From Bacteroidales bacterium (lineage in GTDB: Bacteria > Bacteroidota > Bacteroidia > Bacteroidales > VadinHA17), in NCBI GenBank assembly GCA_025455535.1, contig JALOMM010000107.1, positions 1-6,085 of the forward strand: a DNA stretch of 6,085 bases, in the 5' to 3' direction. The translations under genes were made by a program, and so were the position numbers. The notes under the pieces were generated by a model that saw only the letters and a program-made list of their open reading frames with translations, ran no database searches and was not told the origin of the DNA. This document shows, piece after piece, positions 1 to 6,085 of the stretch. How positions within the stretch are numbered: position 1 is the first letter of the stretch; every line of letters begins with the position of its first letter.

Positions 1-1255
1 CCTCTCCTTTGCCGTTCATCAGCCACAGCCCTTCGCTGACCGTTCCTATCCAAATATTCCCGTCATTGTCACAATGCCATGATGCAATGCCTGACCCTCC
101 GGTCTTCCTGTTGAGTTCCATGAAGCCTCCGAAGGTGCCGGTGGAAGGATCAAAGTCATACAGTCCGCTCCTGGTGCCCATTATCACCTTGCCCTGTGAT
201 TCACCGATGAAGTTTATCTCCTTTTGTAACGGGGGGGTGTAAAACGAAAATGCGTTTGTGGTCACCGCAGCCAGTCCGCGGCTGAAGAGTCCTATCCAGA
301 GGTTCTCTTCACGGTCGCGGAAGATGGTTCTTACATCGTTGTCAGGAAGGCCTGATCCGACATCATATGCCCCTACGGAAACAACAGAAGAAAGGTCTGC
401 TGAAAACTCAACCTTCAGGACGCCGGATTCTCTTGTGGCAACCATAACGGAAAGCCCTGATCCGGTTACCAGGGCCGGTATGCGGATTCCCTCCAGGGCC
501 GGGTGATTAACCTGTGACGCCATGAGCCTGCCATTCTGACGCGTTATGGCGTAAAGACCTGCACCGTCAGTGCCGGCAACCCAGAGATCATCGGTTACTT
601 TTCTTATTGTCTGAACCCAGGTATACTCAAGCTCAGGGAAGGTGTGTGTTATGACTGCTTCGCTCCCGGTAATACTGGCAATATGGAGATTATCCTGGGT
701 AGCCAGCAGAAGTGAGTCCTTACCGGTAAAGGCGATATCAAAGATCACCATTCCTTCAGCTGCGGCTATCCGGCTCAGGTTATCACCAGACCCGGCATCA
801 GCAAGATATATCCCCTTTGTCTGTGATACTATCCATATTCTTCCGTCAGGGCCTCCGGCAATGCGGTTTATCCTGTCAGCCTCAACCTCTTCCACTCTTG
901 TGAGTGATCCTCCCGGCGTCCATTTATAAAGTGATCCGTCAGTGAGGCCAATCCACATGGTTCCCTTGCTGTCGCAGAAAAGGGCATTCGGATATCCGGA
1001 AGCTGTTGTATCAGGTATTTCCACAGGGTAAAACTCGAATCCGTCATACCTGAAGAGACCTGTCTCGAGTCCCATCCACAGAAACCCGTCCCTGTCCTGT
1101 TCAAGAACGCTGAGATAACTTCCGGGCAACCCGGTGTTGAGATCGTAAGTCCTGTAGCTGTATGTCTGTGCTTGCGTCTGAGATGTGAGCAGCATCTGTA
1201 TCAGACAAAAACAGAGTGCTGTAATCAAGATACTTCCTTTTCTGACCATTCTCAT
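1..1255 (-). CDS. Exported two-component-regulator-type beta-propeller (Reg_prop) protein, N-terminal part
   Basis: The frame is open from ATG 1255 to the left edge without a stop, giving 418 visible residues; the C-terminus is missing. The start overlaps the preceding stop as ATGA; a second ATG two codons on (1249) is also possible. A signal peptide covers about residues 1-29 (hydrophobic ILITALCFCLIQMLL, cleavage near TQA-Q). Repeated blades follow with the Reg_prop pattern GLP...D..G.LWIG....GL: GLPGSYLS...GFLWMG (42-62), GTMWIGL (98-104), GRIWIV (138-143), LWVAGTDGAGLY (224-235), GLPDNDVRTIF...NLWIGL (302-323) and GNIWIG (399-404). In Bacteroidota such propellers usually form the periplasmic sensor of histidine kinases, hybrid two-component proteins or transcription regulators, often after a Y_Y_Y domain and a membrane helix. 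None of these is reached here, so the output type is unknown; it could also be a propeller without any output. Its place last in a T9SS adhesin cluster suggests it senses or controls that surface system, which is inference. Confidence 0.9.
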   Translation of the reverse strand, partial: MRMVRKGSILITALCFCLIQMLLTSQTQAQTYSYRTYDLNTGLPGSYLSVLEQDRDGFLWMGLETGLFRYDGFEFYPVEIPDTTASGYPNALFCDSKGTMWIGLTDGSLYKWTPGGSLTRVEEVEADRINRIAGGPDGRIWIVSQTKGIYLADAGSGDNLSRIAAAEGMVIFDIAFTGKDSLLLATQDNLHIASITGSEAVITHTFPELEYTWVQTIRKVTDDLWVAGTDGAGLYAITRQNGRLMASQVNHPALEGIRIPALVTGSGLSVMVATRESGVLKVEFSADLSSVVSVGAYDVGSGLPDNDVRTIFRDREENLWIGLFSRGLAAVTTNAFSFYTPPLQKEINFIGESQGKVIMGTRSGLYDFDPSTGTFGGFMELNRKTGGSGIASWHCDNDGNIWIGTVSEGLWLMNGKGE

Positions 1256-2241
1256 TTCTTAGGGGTGACCTTTAACCGGGGCTTATAGACAGGTACCCCG
1301 CCGATTGGTGCACTGAAAAACTGGAGATTCTCTCCGTACTGGTTCTCTACAGAGATAACCACATTATTATTTTTTACCAGCTCACCCCTTCGTTTATAGA
1401 AACGGAAATCGAGAGATTTGCCTATCTCTGCATCAAGAATAGGCATCCTGTCCTCAACCCAGTTGTCTTCACCTGAAAGCGGCATCACCTGACCCTTCCT
1501 CTCAACAGACACAACCACGAAGTCGCCGTCATTGTCCCAGTCAAAGTTCTTCTGTTTGATGTAGATGCACCCGCTGTCGATGAAAGGGTATATATGTGAC
1601 ACGAATGAGGTGTCATTATTGTTCCACATACGGAACGTATATTCATATGTAAATGCATTTGCCCCCTGGATCGGGACATTCTCATCAGACCTCCGTGAGA
1701 GGAAGTACCTGTAGAGGTTGCCGTCATCTCCTGAGATACCGTCACATATAATTTTAAATACGTTACTTGAAAACTTCTGATAATACTCCCCGTCAGCCGG
1801 ATTGAACGGACCGAATGTGAACCACCTCTCATCCAGCTTGTTATCCATAGCGAATGCCCTTGTAGCCAGTAATGTCCCGCTCTTGTAGTTGTTAGTGGGG
1901 TGTATCCCTTTGGCATCAGGATGGGTATAGCATCCCTTCCCTCCGTAGACCGAATAGACCATGCGTGTGTTCCAGAAGTTGTTCAGCTCATCTGTCTTGC
2001 CGCCGATGTCAGGGTCATAGATCCTTATATAGAACGGATCTTTGTAATCAACCGGGATTGTAAAGAAGAATGTCTGGGAGAAGTCGTCATCGCCCCATGA
2101 AGTAATCCTGCCATCAGGCCCGAAAGTGATCAGGAACGGAATATTTTCATCAGGCCCCGGTACTGCCTGGCCTTCTACCCTGCCGGACAGGGCGGTGAGA
2201 ATCATAAGGATGAATAACTGTATATGCCGGATATCTCTCAT
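1252..2241 (-). CDS. Exported protein of unknown function with a DxDxDG acidic loop
   Basis: A protein of 329 residues counted from ATG 2241; a TTG two codons upstream is a less likely start. The signal peptide is about residues 1-24 (hydrophobic LFILMILTALSG, cleavage near VEG-QA). I do not recognise a named family. The mature part is rich in aromatic residues, Asp, Asn and Gly, and looks all-beta. Notable stretches are FGPDGRITSWGDDDFSQ (about 40-56), YDPDIGGKTDELN (75-87), a Phe/Gly stretch WFTFGPFNPADGEYY (140-154), SGDDGNLYRYFLS (170-182) and an acidic loop DWDNDGD (234-240) that fits a DxDxDG calcium-binding pattern. Cysteines are at 104, 166 and 225. No membrane anchor, lipobox, T9SS sorting domain or OmpA domain is seen, so it is probably periplasmic or held at the outer membrane by partners. 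Its stop overlaps the propeller gene start by four bases (ATGA), tying its expression to that protein. That it is a real gene is well supported; its function is open. Confidence 0.88.
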   Translation of the reverse strand: MRDIRHIQLFILMILTALSGRVEGQAVPGPDENIPFLITFGPDGRITSWGDDDFSQTFFFTIPVDYKDPFYIRIYDPDIGGKTDELNNFWNTRMVYSVYGGKGCYTHPDAKGIHPTNNYKSGTLLATRAFAMDNKLDERWFTFGPFNPADGEYYQKFSSNVFKIICDGISGDDGNLYRYFLSRRSDENVPIQGANAFTYEYTFRMWNNNDTSFVSHIYPFIDSGCIYIKQKNFDWDNDGDFVVVSVERKGQVMPLSGEDNWVEDRMPILDAEIGKSLDFRFYKRRGELVKNNNVVISVENQYGENLQFFSAPIGGVPVYKPRLKVTPKK

Positions 2242-2259
2242 CTTCAATTGTAAAAGTAT
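2242..2259 (-). other. Only intergenic gap in the window, 18 bases, A/T-rich
   Basis: It lies between the TAA of the PD40-PKD gene and the chosen ATG at 2241. On the coding strand it is A/T-rich with no Shine-Dalgarno sequence, as is common in Bacteroidota. An in-frame TTG at 2247 would add two residues, but the ATG at 2241 is preferred. It is too short to hold a terminator and a promoter, so read-through transcription is expected. Confidence 0.6.
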
Positions 2260-3708
2260 TTAATTTCCATTTCCGGTTACTTCAATGTCCCTGCAAACGC
2301 AAACCTCACGTACAACCCCTGACTGATCACGCTCGGAAGTCACAATCAGCTGAATATTATATCTTCCCGGAAGCTGAAAAGTCTTCGATACTTCAATGCC
2401 TTCTGAGACAGTATCATCTCCGAAATTCCAGTAGTATCTGGCAATTGTCATACCAGGCAGATATGTCTCACTGGCGTTAAGCATTATTGTTTCTCCTGCT
2501 GCCACGGTGTCGGGGGCGGTTATGACAGGCTGCTCAATGTCAAGTATTTCAAGCTCATAAGAGGCCTGACGCTTCTCAACCCGCCCTGTGACAAGATTGA
2601 CTATGTCAAGGCTGACATCATAAACACCGGGACCGTCATAGCAATGTTCCGCGATAATTCCGGCTGCCCTGCCACCGTCACCAAAGTTCCATTCCCACCT
2701 CGATTTCATATCAAGGGTATCGAGCAGGAGTGCCTTTTCATCAACGAACTCATAACAGTAACTGTTACCCTGAAGAGTGTCACATACTGACCACCGTATA
2801 ATTGTTGATGCAAACCGGAAGATATCGTCATTGTACTTGCGGCGGTTTGAGGAGAAGTAACCCTCAAATCCTCCCGGGACAGCATAGAAGGCAAAGTCAT
2901 CATCTTCCGAATTTATAGGGTCATCAAGCCTGACAGGCTTTGACCATGTGCCGAAAGAAAGGGTTGAGAACATTATATCAAGCCCTCCCAATCCTCCCGG
3001 ACGGTCAGATGCAAAATAAAGCCTCCCGGAACTGTGGAGGAAAGGGTGGATCTCAGCCCCGGATGAATTGACATTGCTGCCCAGGTTCACCGGCTTGCTC
3101 CACCTGCCATCAATATTCTCGCACATGTAAATATCGTAGCTGCCTGATCCGCCCGGCATGTCAGAACAGAAATAGAGATACCTGCCATCAGCCGAGATGA
3201 ACGGATAGGAGATGTTAAATGCCGGATCATTGTATTCAAAAGGCTGGATATCTGACCATTGCGAGCCGCTTCGCTTTGCAGTGAAAATCCCGAGCTTGTT
3301 TGACTCTCTCTTCTTCAGATTCTTTCCCGGCACTAAATTCCTTGTAAAGTAAAGTGTATTCCCGTCGGGGCTGATTGCTGCAGGTCCTATGTTTGCATCT
3401 TTCCCGAGGTTGGAGGCAAGCCGCGAAGGTTTGGACAACTCTCCCTCAGCATTGAAGGGGGCAAAATAGAGATCATAAAGCCTTACACCCTCGGTGTTCT
3501 TTTTTGTCAGGAACGGATTGGTCTTTCTGTTCGAGCAGAAGATTATTCCGTCATCTGTCACAATGGGAGCAAAATCATCCGAGCCGGATGAAAGGGATGT
3601 GACATGCTGCACCTCAAAAGAGCCCTTTGCCTGCCCGTTCAGCCTGAGGGAAAAAACTGACAGGGTCAATAATAATACTGATATATATACTAAATATCTC
3701 CTCATCAT
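2260..3708 (-). CDS. Exported PD40 beta-propeller protein with two PKD domains (PorE-like, no OmpA domain)
   Basis: A protein of 482 residues. The N-terminus is a signal peptide (hydrophobic residues about 5-22, cleavage near NGQA); no convincing lipobox cysteine is present. Residues 44-300 contain five PD40/WD40-like motifs: DDGIIFCSNR (about 52-61), SPDGNTLYFTRN (113-124), SADGRYLYFCSD plus YDIY (172-194), SSGRLYFASDRPGGLGGLDI (226-245) and a last one ending GYFSSNR...DDIF (283-297). Two PKD domains follow, with WEWNFGDG (338-345) and YYWNFGDD (425-432). In T9SS loci, PD40 proteins next to PorP/SprF genes are usually PorE-like, with a C-terminal OmpA peptidoglycan-binding domain; this one stops after the second PKD. 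The start ATG shares one base with the porP stop (TGATG), so coupled translation is likely. A periplasmic or outer-membrane-associated scaffold role is inferred from context; PD40-PKD folds also occur in binding proteins of other kinds. Confidence 0.9.
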   Translation of the reverse strand: MMRRYLVYISVLLLTLSVFSLRLNGQAKGSFEVQHVTSLSSGSDDFAPIVTDDGIIFCSNRKTNPFLTKKNTEGVRLYDLYFAPFNAEGELSKPSRLASNLGKDANIGPAAISPDGNTLYFTRNLVPGKNLKKRESNKLGIFTAKRSGSQWSDIQPFEYNDPAFNISYPFISADGRYLYFCSDMPGGSGSYDIYMCENIDGRWSKPVNLGSNVNSSGAEIHPFLHSSGRLYFASDRPGGLGGLDIMFSTLSFGTWSKPVRLDDPINSEDDDFAFYAVPGGFEGYFSSNRRKYNDDIFRFASTIIRWSVCDTLQGNSYCYEFVDEKALLLDTLDMKSRWEWNFGDGGRAAGIIAEHCYDGPGVYDVSLDIVNLVTGRVEKRQASYELEILDIEQPVITAPDTVAAGETIMLNASETYLPGMTIARYYWNFGDDTVSEGIEVSKTFQLPGRYNIQLIVTSERDQSGVVREVCVCRDIEVTGNGN

Positions 3709-4637
3709 CAGAAATATCGTGGCGAAGTGGCGGTTACAGAGAACTCAAACTCATACCGGAGCGTAACTTCATGTGTTCCGTTTGTATACTTGTTCAGGTG
3801 ACCAAGCTGGTAGTCGAATGAATATCCAATCTTAAGCTGCGGCGTCACCTGCAGGTCGAGCAGCGCCACTGCAGCCTCTTCTGCTATCCTGTATGATCCG
3901 CCTATCCAGAGGATATCTGCAAAAATAAGGTTAGCGTTAATATCCACCTCGAGGGGATCAGAGAGCGAATACCTGACCAGTGTTGAAGGCTTGAATTTGA
4001 AGCCGTCAGTAAACCTTATCAGCACTCCTGTTGTGAAGTAGGTGGTAAACATGTCATACTTGCGCGAGAGGCTGAACTCGTCATCCTCGTCACTCTGGTA
4101 TTTGAATATGGAGGGAACAGAGAGACCTGCAAAGAACCTGTCGGTATAATAATAAACTCCTGCCCCCACGTTGGGCATGGTATACTTTTCATTACCTGTC
4201 AGAAGCGGATCAGGCGGAGTGCCGTCAGGAAACTTCAGGCTGTTGTAGTCGGTGTTCGAAAGATCGACCCCTGCCCTCAGCCCCATCGATAGCCTCCCTT
4301 TGCTCATACGAACGCTGTAGGCATAATATCCGTATATCCCCACATCTTTGGTGACACCGAAAGTGACATAGTCAGCTGATATGCCAAGTGCTACCTTTTC
4401 CTTCTGGTTTATGGGACTGTGAAGAGAGATGTTCTGGAACTGCGGTGCGCCAACAATCTGCGCCCACTGCTTGCGGTATGACAGGTTTGCACTCAGGGCC
4501 CCCCTGGTTCCGGCATATGACGGATTGATCACCAGTCCGTTGGTGAGATACTGACTTGTGATGGGTGCCTGCTGAGCAGAGACGGCAGTCTGAAGCACAA
4601 GAGCAAAGATCAGTATGAGAGGGATTCTGCTCATCAT
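3708..4637 (-). CDS. PorP/SprF family type IX secretion outer-membrane protein
   Basis: A complete protein of 309 residues, the usual size for PorP/SprF proteins. A signal peptide covers about residues 1-21 (hydrophobic LILIFALVLQ, cleavage near VSA-QQ). The mature N-terminus carries the family signature: QYLTNGLVINPSYAGTRG (29-46), then RKQW (55-58) and GAP (63-65). The C-terminal half reads as alternating amphipathic beta strands, with FKPSTLVRY (215-223), LWIGGSYR (243-250) and GTHEVTLRY (287-295), and the chain ends in an aromatic residue, as outer-membrane barrels do. In Flavobacterium johnsoniae, SprF is needed for secretion of the type B adhesin SprB; pairing directly behind a CHU_C adhesin gene points to the same job here. 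The start ATG overlaps the adhesin stop as ATGA, and a second ATG follows at once (4634). It could equally be described as SprF-like or PorP-like, so no single symbol is given. Confidence 0.95.
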   Translation of the reverse strand: MMSRIPLILIFALVLQTAVSAQQAPITSQYLTNGLVINPSYAGTRGALSANLSYRKQWAQIVGAPQFQNISLHSPINQKEKVALGISADYVTFGVTKDVGIYGYYAYSVRMSKGRLSMGLRAGVDLSNTDYNSLKFPDGTPPDPLLTGNEKYTMPNVGAGVYYYTDRFFAGLSVPSIFKYQSDEDDEFSLSRKYDMFTTYFTTGVLIRFTDGFKFKPSTLVRYSLSDPLEVDINANLIFADILWIGGSYRIAEEAAVALLDLQVTPQLKIGYSFDYQLGHLNKYTNGTHEVTLRYEFEFSVTATSPRYF

Positions 4638-6085
4638 CTTCTGAGGATTATGTAACCGCTGATATTAGCCTCATATTCAGGGACAGCCATATCAGTTGCA
4701 CCTGTGATCGTCAGAAGGAAGTAGTAGGTCCCCTCAGGTACCGGGTCGCCGTAGTTATTGAGACCGTTCCACGGATCAAGCGGCACCTCGGTACCGTAGT
4801 TCTTTTTGCTGTAGACGACCGCACCTCCCGTATTTATTATTACAAGCTCATTGAAGGTATACTCAAGCCCTTCCACGACAAAATAGTCGTTGATGCCGTC
4901 ATTGTTAGGCGTTACCCCTTCGGGAATAGTCAGGTTGGGCACAGTGAGCACCACCTCGGCAGGGTCAGCAATACAGACTCCGTTTTCAACACTGAATCTG
5001 AGTATGTTATCGCCGAAGCCAAGTTTTTTGACTGCAGAGATCCTGTCATCAGCAGTAGTGAATACCGGGTCTCCCTCACTCTCGACGACGCTCCAGTGCA
5101 TGCTTGTCGCCGCCCCGTCAAACGTGGCTTCGAGATTCTCGGCAAACTGGTACGGGTGCAGTGAGCGGTCAGGGCCGGCAGAAATGTTTTCAGGCATGAG
5201 GTCTATCGTCACTGTCACTGCCGGTGATACGGAGATGCAGCAATTGGCTTCTCCTGAGTAAACGGTCCTTCTGTACTGGGTCGTCGCCGAAAGAAGAGGT
5301 GGCTGATAGCCGGCTGTGCTGTTTGTTCCAAAGGCAGCGGCCCATACTGACCCGGATGGTGCTTTCTGCTCCCACAGGTACCTGTACCTGCCGTCACCGC
5401 CACCGGGAGCGCTGCCTGTAATAGCTGAAGGCAGGACAGTGTTGCACTTTGTCTGGTCTCCCGTGATTGTGTTTCCGGTTATCTGGGGAAGCACCGTTAT
5501 CTTAAAGGTGGAGTTCACCGAACAGACACCGGAGCTGACTGTTCTTCTGAACCATGTTGTGTTTGTCAGGGGGCCTGACTGATAGGTCTGGGTTGTTGCC
5601 GCAAGAGGGGTAAAGGTTACATTGTCGGTTGATGAAGCCCATATGTACGAATAGGTCCCTGCGCCAAGGCCTCCGCCGGGGGATCCCTGGAGGATGGCAG
5701 GAGTCTGTGTCGTGCATATCGTATCATGGGCCGGCGACCCGAGAGTTATATCAAATCCGGTGATAGCCGGATCAACGGTAACCTTGATATCATTGCCCTG
5801 GTTGCTGCATACCGAGGAGGTAACAACCCTCCTGTACCATCTGCTTGCGTTCAGTACAACACCTGGAAGAGTCTCTGCCACGGCGCCTGAAATTGCAACA
5901 AAGTCAGTGCCGTTGGTGCTGTTCATCCACTGGTACAGGTAGCTTCCTGCACCTGCACCACCAGCGGGGACAGTCCCTGTAAGTGTGGCAGGCACCGAAC
6001 CTTCGCATATAGTCTGGGCTGCAGATATTGTATTGTTTGTGATTGAGGGATGGCAGAGAAGCCGTACAGAAGTACTCGTGTCCTG
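4634..6085 (-). CDS. Large repetitive cell-surface adhesin with type IX secretion type B (CHU_C) sorting domain, C-terminal part
   Basis: The frame is open from the right edge to a TGA at 4634-4636, giving 483 visible residues; the real start and signal peptide lie outside the window. An in-frame GTG at 5995 is internal, because the repeat pattern continues upstream of it. Visible residues 15-296 hold three Ig-like repeats with recurrent motifs (ITGNTI, SPGGG, W[FY]RR, VTVxP), and each carries a spaced cysteine pair. Residues 297-384 form a non-repeat linker domain (starting near SAGPDRSLHPYQ). Residues 385-483 match the gliding-motility-associated C-terminal domain: EGVTPNNDGINDYF, then PWNG, PVPEGTYYF and a final GYIILRR. 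In the T9SS such type B domains direct export across the outer membrane and depend on a PorP/SprF-type partner, here encoded next with a 4-base overlap. Likely role, by analogy with SprB-like proteins, is adhesion or motility at the cell surface; the ligand is unknown. The family call is secure and the function is inferred. Confidence 0.93.
   Translation of the reverse strand, partial: QDTSTSVRLLCHPSITNNTISAAQTICEGSVPATLTGTVPAGGAGAGSYLYQWMNSTNGTDFVAISGAVAETLPGVVLNASRWYRRVVTSSVCSNQGNDIKVTVDPAITGFDITLGSPAHDTICTTQTPAILQGSPGGGLGAGTYSYIWASSTDNVTFTPLAATTQTYQSGPLTNTTWFRRTVSSGVCSVNSTFKITVLPQITGNTITGDQTKCNTVLPSAITGSAPGGGDGRYRYLWEQKAPSGSVWAAAFGTNSTAGYQPPLLSATTQYRRTVYSGEANCCISVSPAVTVTIDLMPENISAGPDRSLHPYQFAENLEATFDGAATSMHWSVVESEGDPVFTTADDRISAVKKLGFGDNILRFSVENGVCIADPAEVVLTVPNLTIPEGVTPNNDGINDYFVVEGLEYTFNELVIINTGGAVVYSKKNYGTEVPLDPWNGLNNYGDPVPEGTYYFLLTITGATDMAVPEYEANISGYIILRR
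4637..4933 (-). other. Type B T9SS sorting domain (CHU_C / gliding-motility C-terminal domain)
   Basis: This is the last 99 residues of the adhesin. The diagnostic block is TPNNDGINDYF followed by an I-x-N segment, VVYSKKNY, PWNG, the VPEGTYYF hairpin and a GYIILRR ending. In this domain family the I-F-N-R-W-G core is usual; here it reads IINTGG, so both the Arg and the Trp are replaced. The domain is otherwise complete and ends naturally at a stop codon. Confidence 0.9.
5198..6043 (-). repeat. Three tandem Ig-like repeats within the adhesin (protein level)
   Basis: Three consecutive units are encoded at about 6043-5768, 5767-5486 and 5485-5198, of roughly 92, 94 and 96 residues. Each opens with an ITxxxI-type strand and a cysteine (TIC, TIC, TKC), followed by a Gly-rich turn (PAGGAGAG, PGGGLGAG, PGGGDG), Y-x-Y-x-W, a [YF]RR strand, a second cysteine, and a closing V-T-V/I strand. 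The cysteines fall at visible residues 27/93, 124/188 and 214/282, a spacing of 64-68, which suggests a conserved disulfide. The third unit has CC at its second position and a longer Gly/Ser/Ala-rich loop. The residues just upstream of the first unit (PSITNNTI) look like the end of a preceding copy, so the array probably continues beyond the window. The units have diverged and are not near-identical DNA copies. Confidence 0.85.

Noticed and set aside
9..506. Plus-strand open frames of 77 and 82 codons
   Set aside because: They lie opposite the propeller gene, whose minus-strand frame shows clear repeated blades; the plus-strand products show no domain or signal.
1485..1916. Minus-strand open frame of 143 codons in another frame
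   Set aside because: It overlaps fully with the 329-residue exported protein, whose frame has a signal peptide and coupled ends; the alternative is Arg/Ser/Thr-rich shadow sequence.
2251..2297. Possible Bacteroidota-type promoter before the 329-residue protein gene
   Set aside because: On the minus strand a TACTTTTA near the start resembles the -7 element TAnnTTTG but lacks the final G, and the nearest TTTG is 35 bases upstream of it, too far for a -33 element.
2260..3708. The PD40-PKD gene as a frameshifted or truncated PorE with OmpA lost by mutation
   Set aside because: The gene ends neatly after PKD 2 and the next gene begins 18 bases later with its own signal peptide; no OmpA-like remnant is visible in any frame listed or read.
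4890..5261. Plus-strand open frame of 123 codons
   Set aside because: It is antisense to the linker and sorting domain of the adhesin, and its low-complexity composition mirrors the real gene.
5993..5995. GTG at 5995 as the start of a 453-residue protein
   Set aside because: The frame stays open to the right edge and the upstream residues (PSITNNTI, then TICEG) belong to the same repeat pattern, so the GTG is an internal valine codon.
1..6085. CRISPR arrays, tRNA or rRNA genes, insertion sequences, attachment sites, hairpin terminators
   Set aside because: Almost every base is in the coding frames described; no direct DNA repeats with spacers, transposase sequence or structured RNA pattern was seen by eye.

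Overview
The window is one minus-strand run of genes, read from the right edge to the left, and it looks like a piece of a Bacteroidota (Bacteroidetes) chromosome. The evidence is the gene content: a giant surface protein ending in a gliding-motility-type (CHU_C, type B) sorting domain, followed by a PorP/SprF-family outer-membrane protein. Both belong to the type IX secretion system (T9SS), which is essentially confined to this phylum. No Shine-Dalgarno sequence is visible before any of the starts, which also fits. Genus or species cannot be read from the window.

Layout in transcription order: (1) 6085-4634, the C-terminal 483 residues of a large repetitive adhesin, with three Ig-like repeats of about 93 residues, a linker domain and the type B sorting domain; its 5' part lies outside the window. 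(2) 4637-3708, a complete PorP/SprF-like protein. (3) 3708-2260, an exported protein with five PD40-type beta-propeller motifs and two PKD domains. (4) 2241-1252, an exported protein of unknown function with a DxDxDG acidic loop. (5) 1255-1, the first 418 residues of an exported two-component-regulator-type beta-propeller (Reg_prop) protein, cut by the left edge before any output domain.

The genes are packed tightly: a 4-base ATGA overlap between 1 and 2, a 1-base TGATG overlap between 2 and 3, an 18-base gap between 3 and 4, and another ATGA overlap between 4 and 5. No stretch without a gene exceeds 20 bases, and no tRNA, rRNA, CRISPR, transposon, terminator or clear promoter was seen. The spacing argues for one transcript with coupled translation.

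Inferred working model: the adhesin is exported by the T9SS with the PorP/SprF partner, which may hold it at the cell surface. The PD40-PKD protein would take the periplasmic place that PorE, a PD40 protein with an OmpA-type peptidoglycan-binding domain, occupies in known systems. The unknown protein would be an accessory surface or periplasmic part, and the propeller protein a possible sensor tied to the same transcript. The first two genes match a known pairing (SprB-SprF-like). The least described part is the set of three downstream genes: a PorE-like protein without an OmpA domain, an unassigned exported protein, and a translationally coupled propeller sensor.
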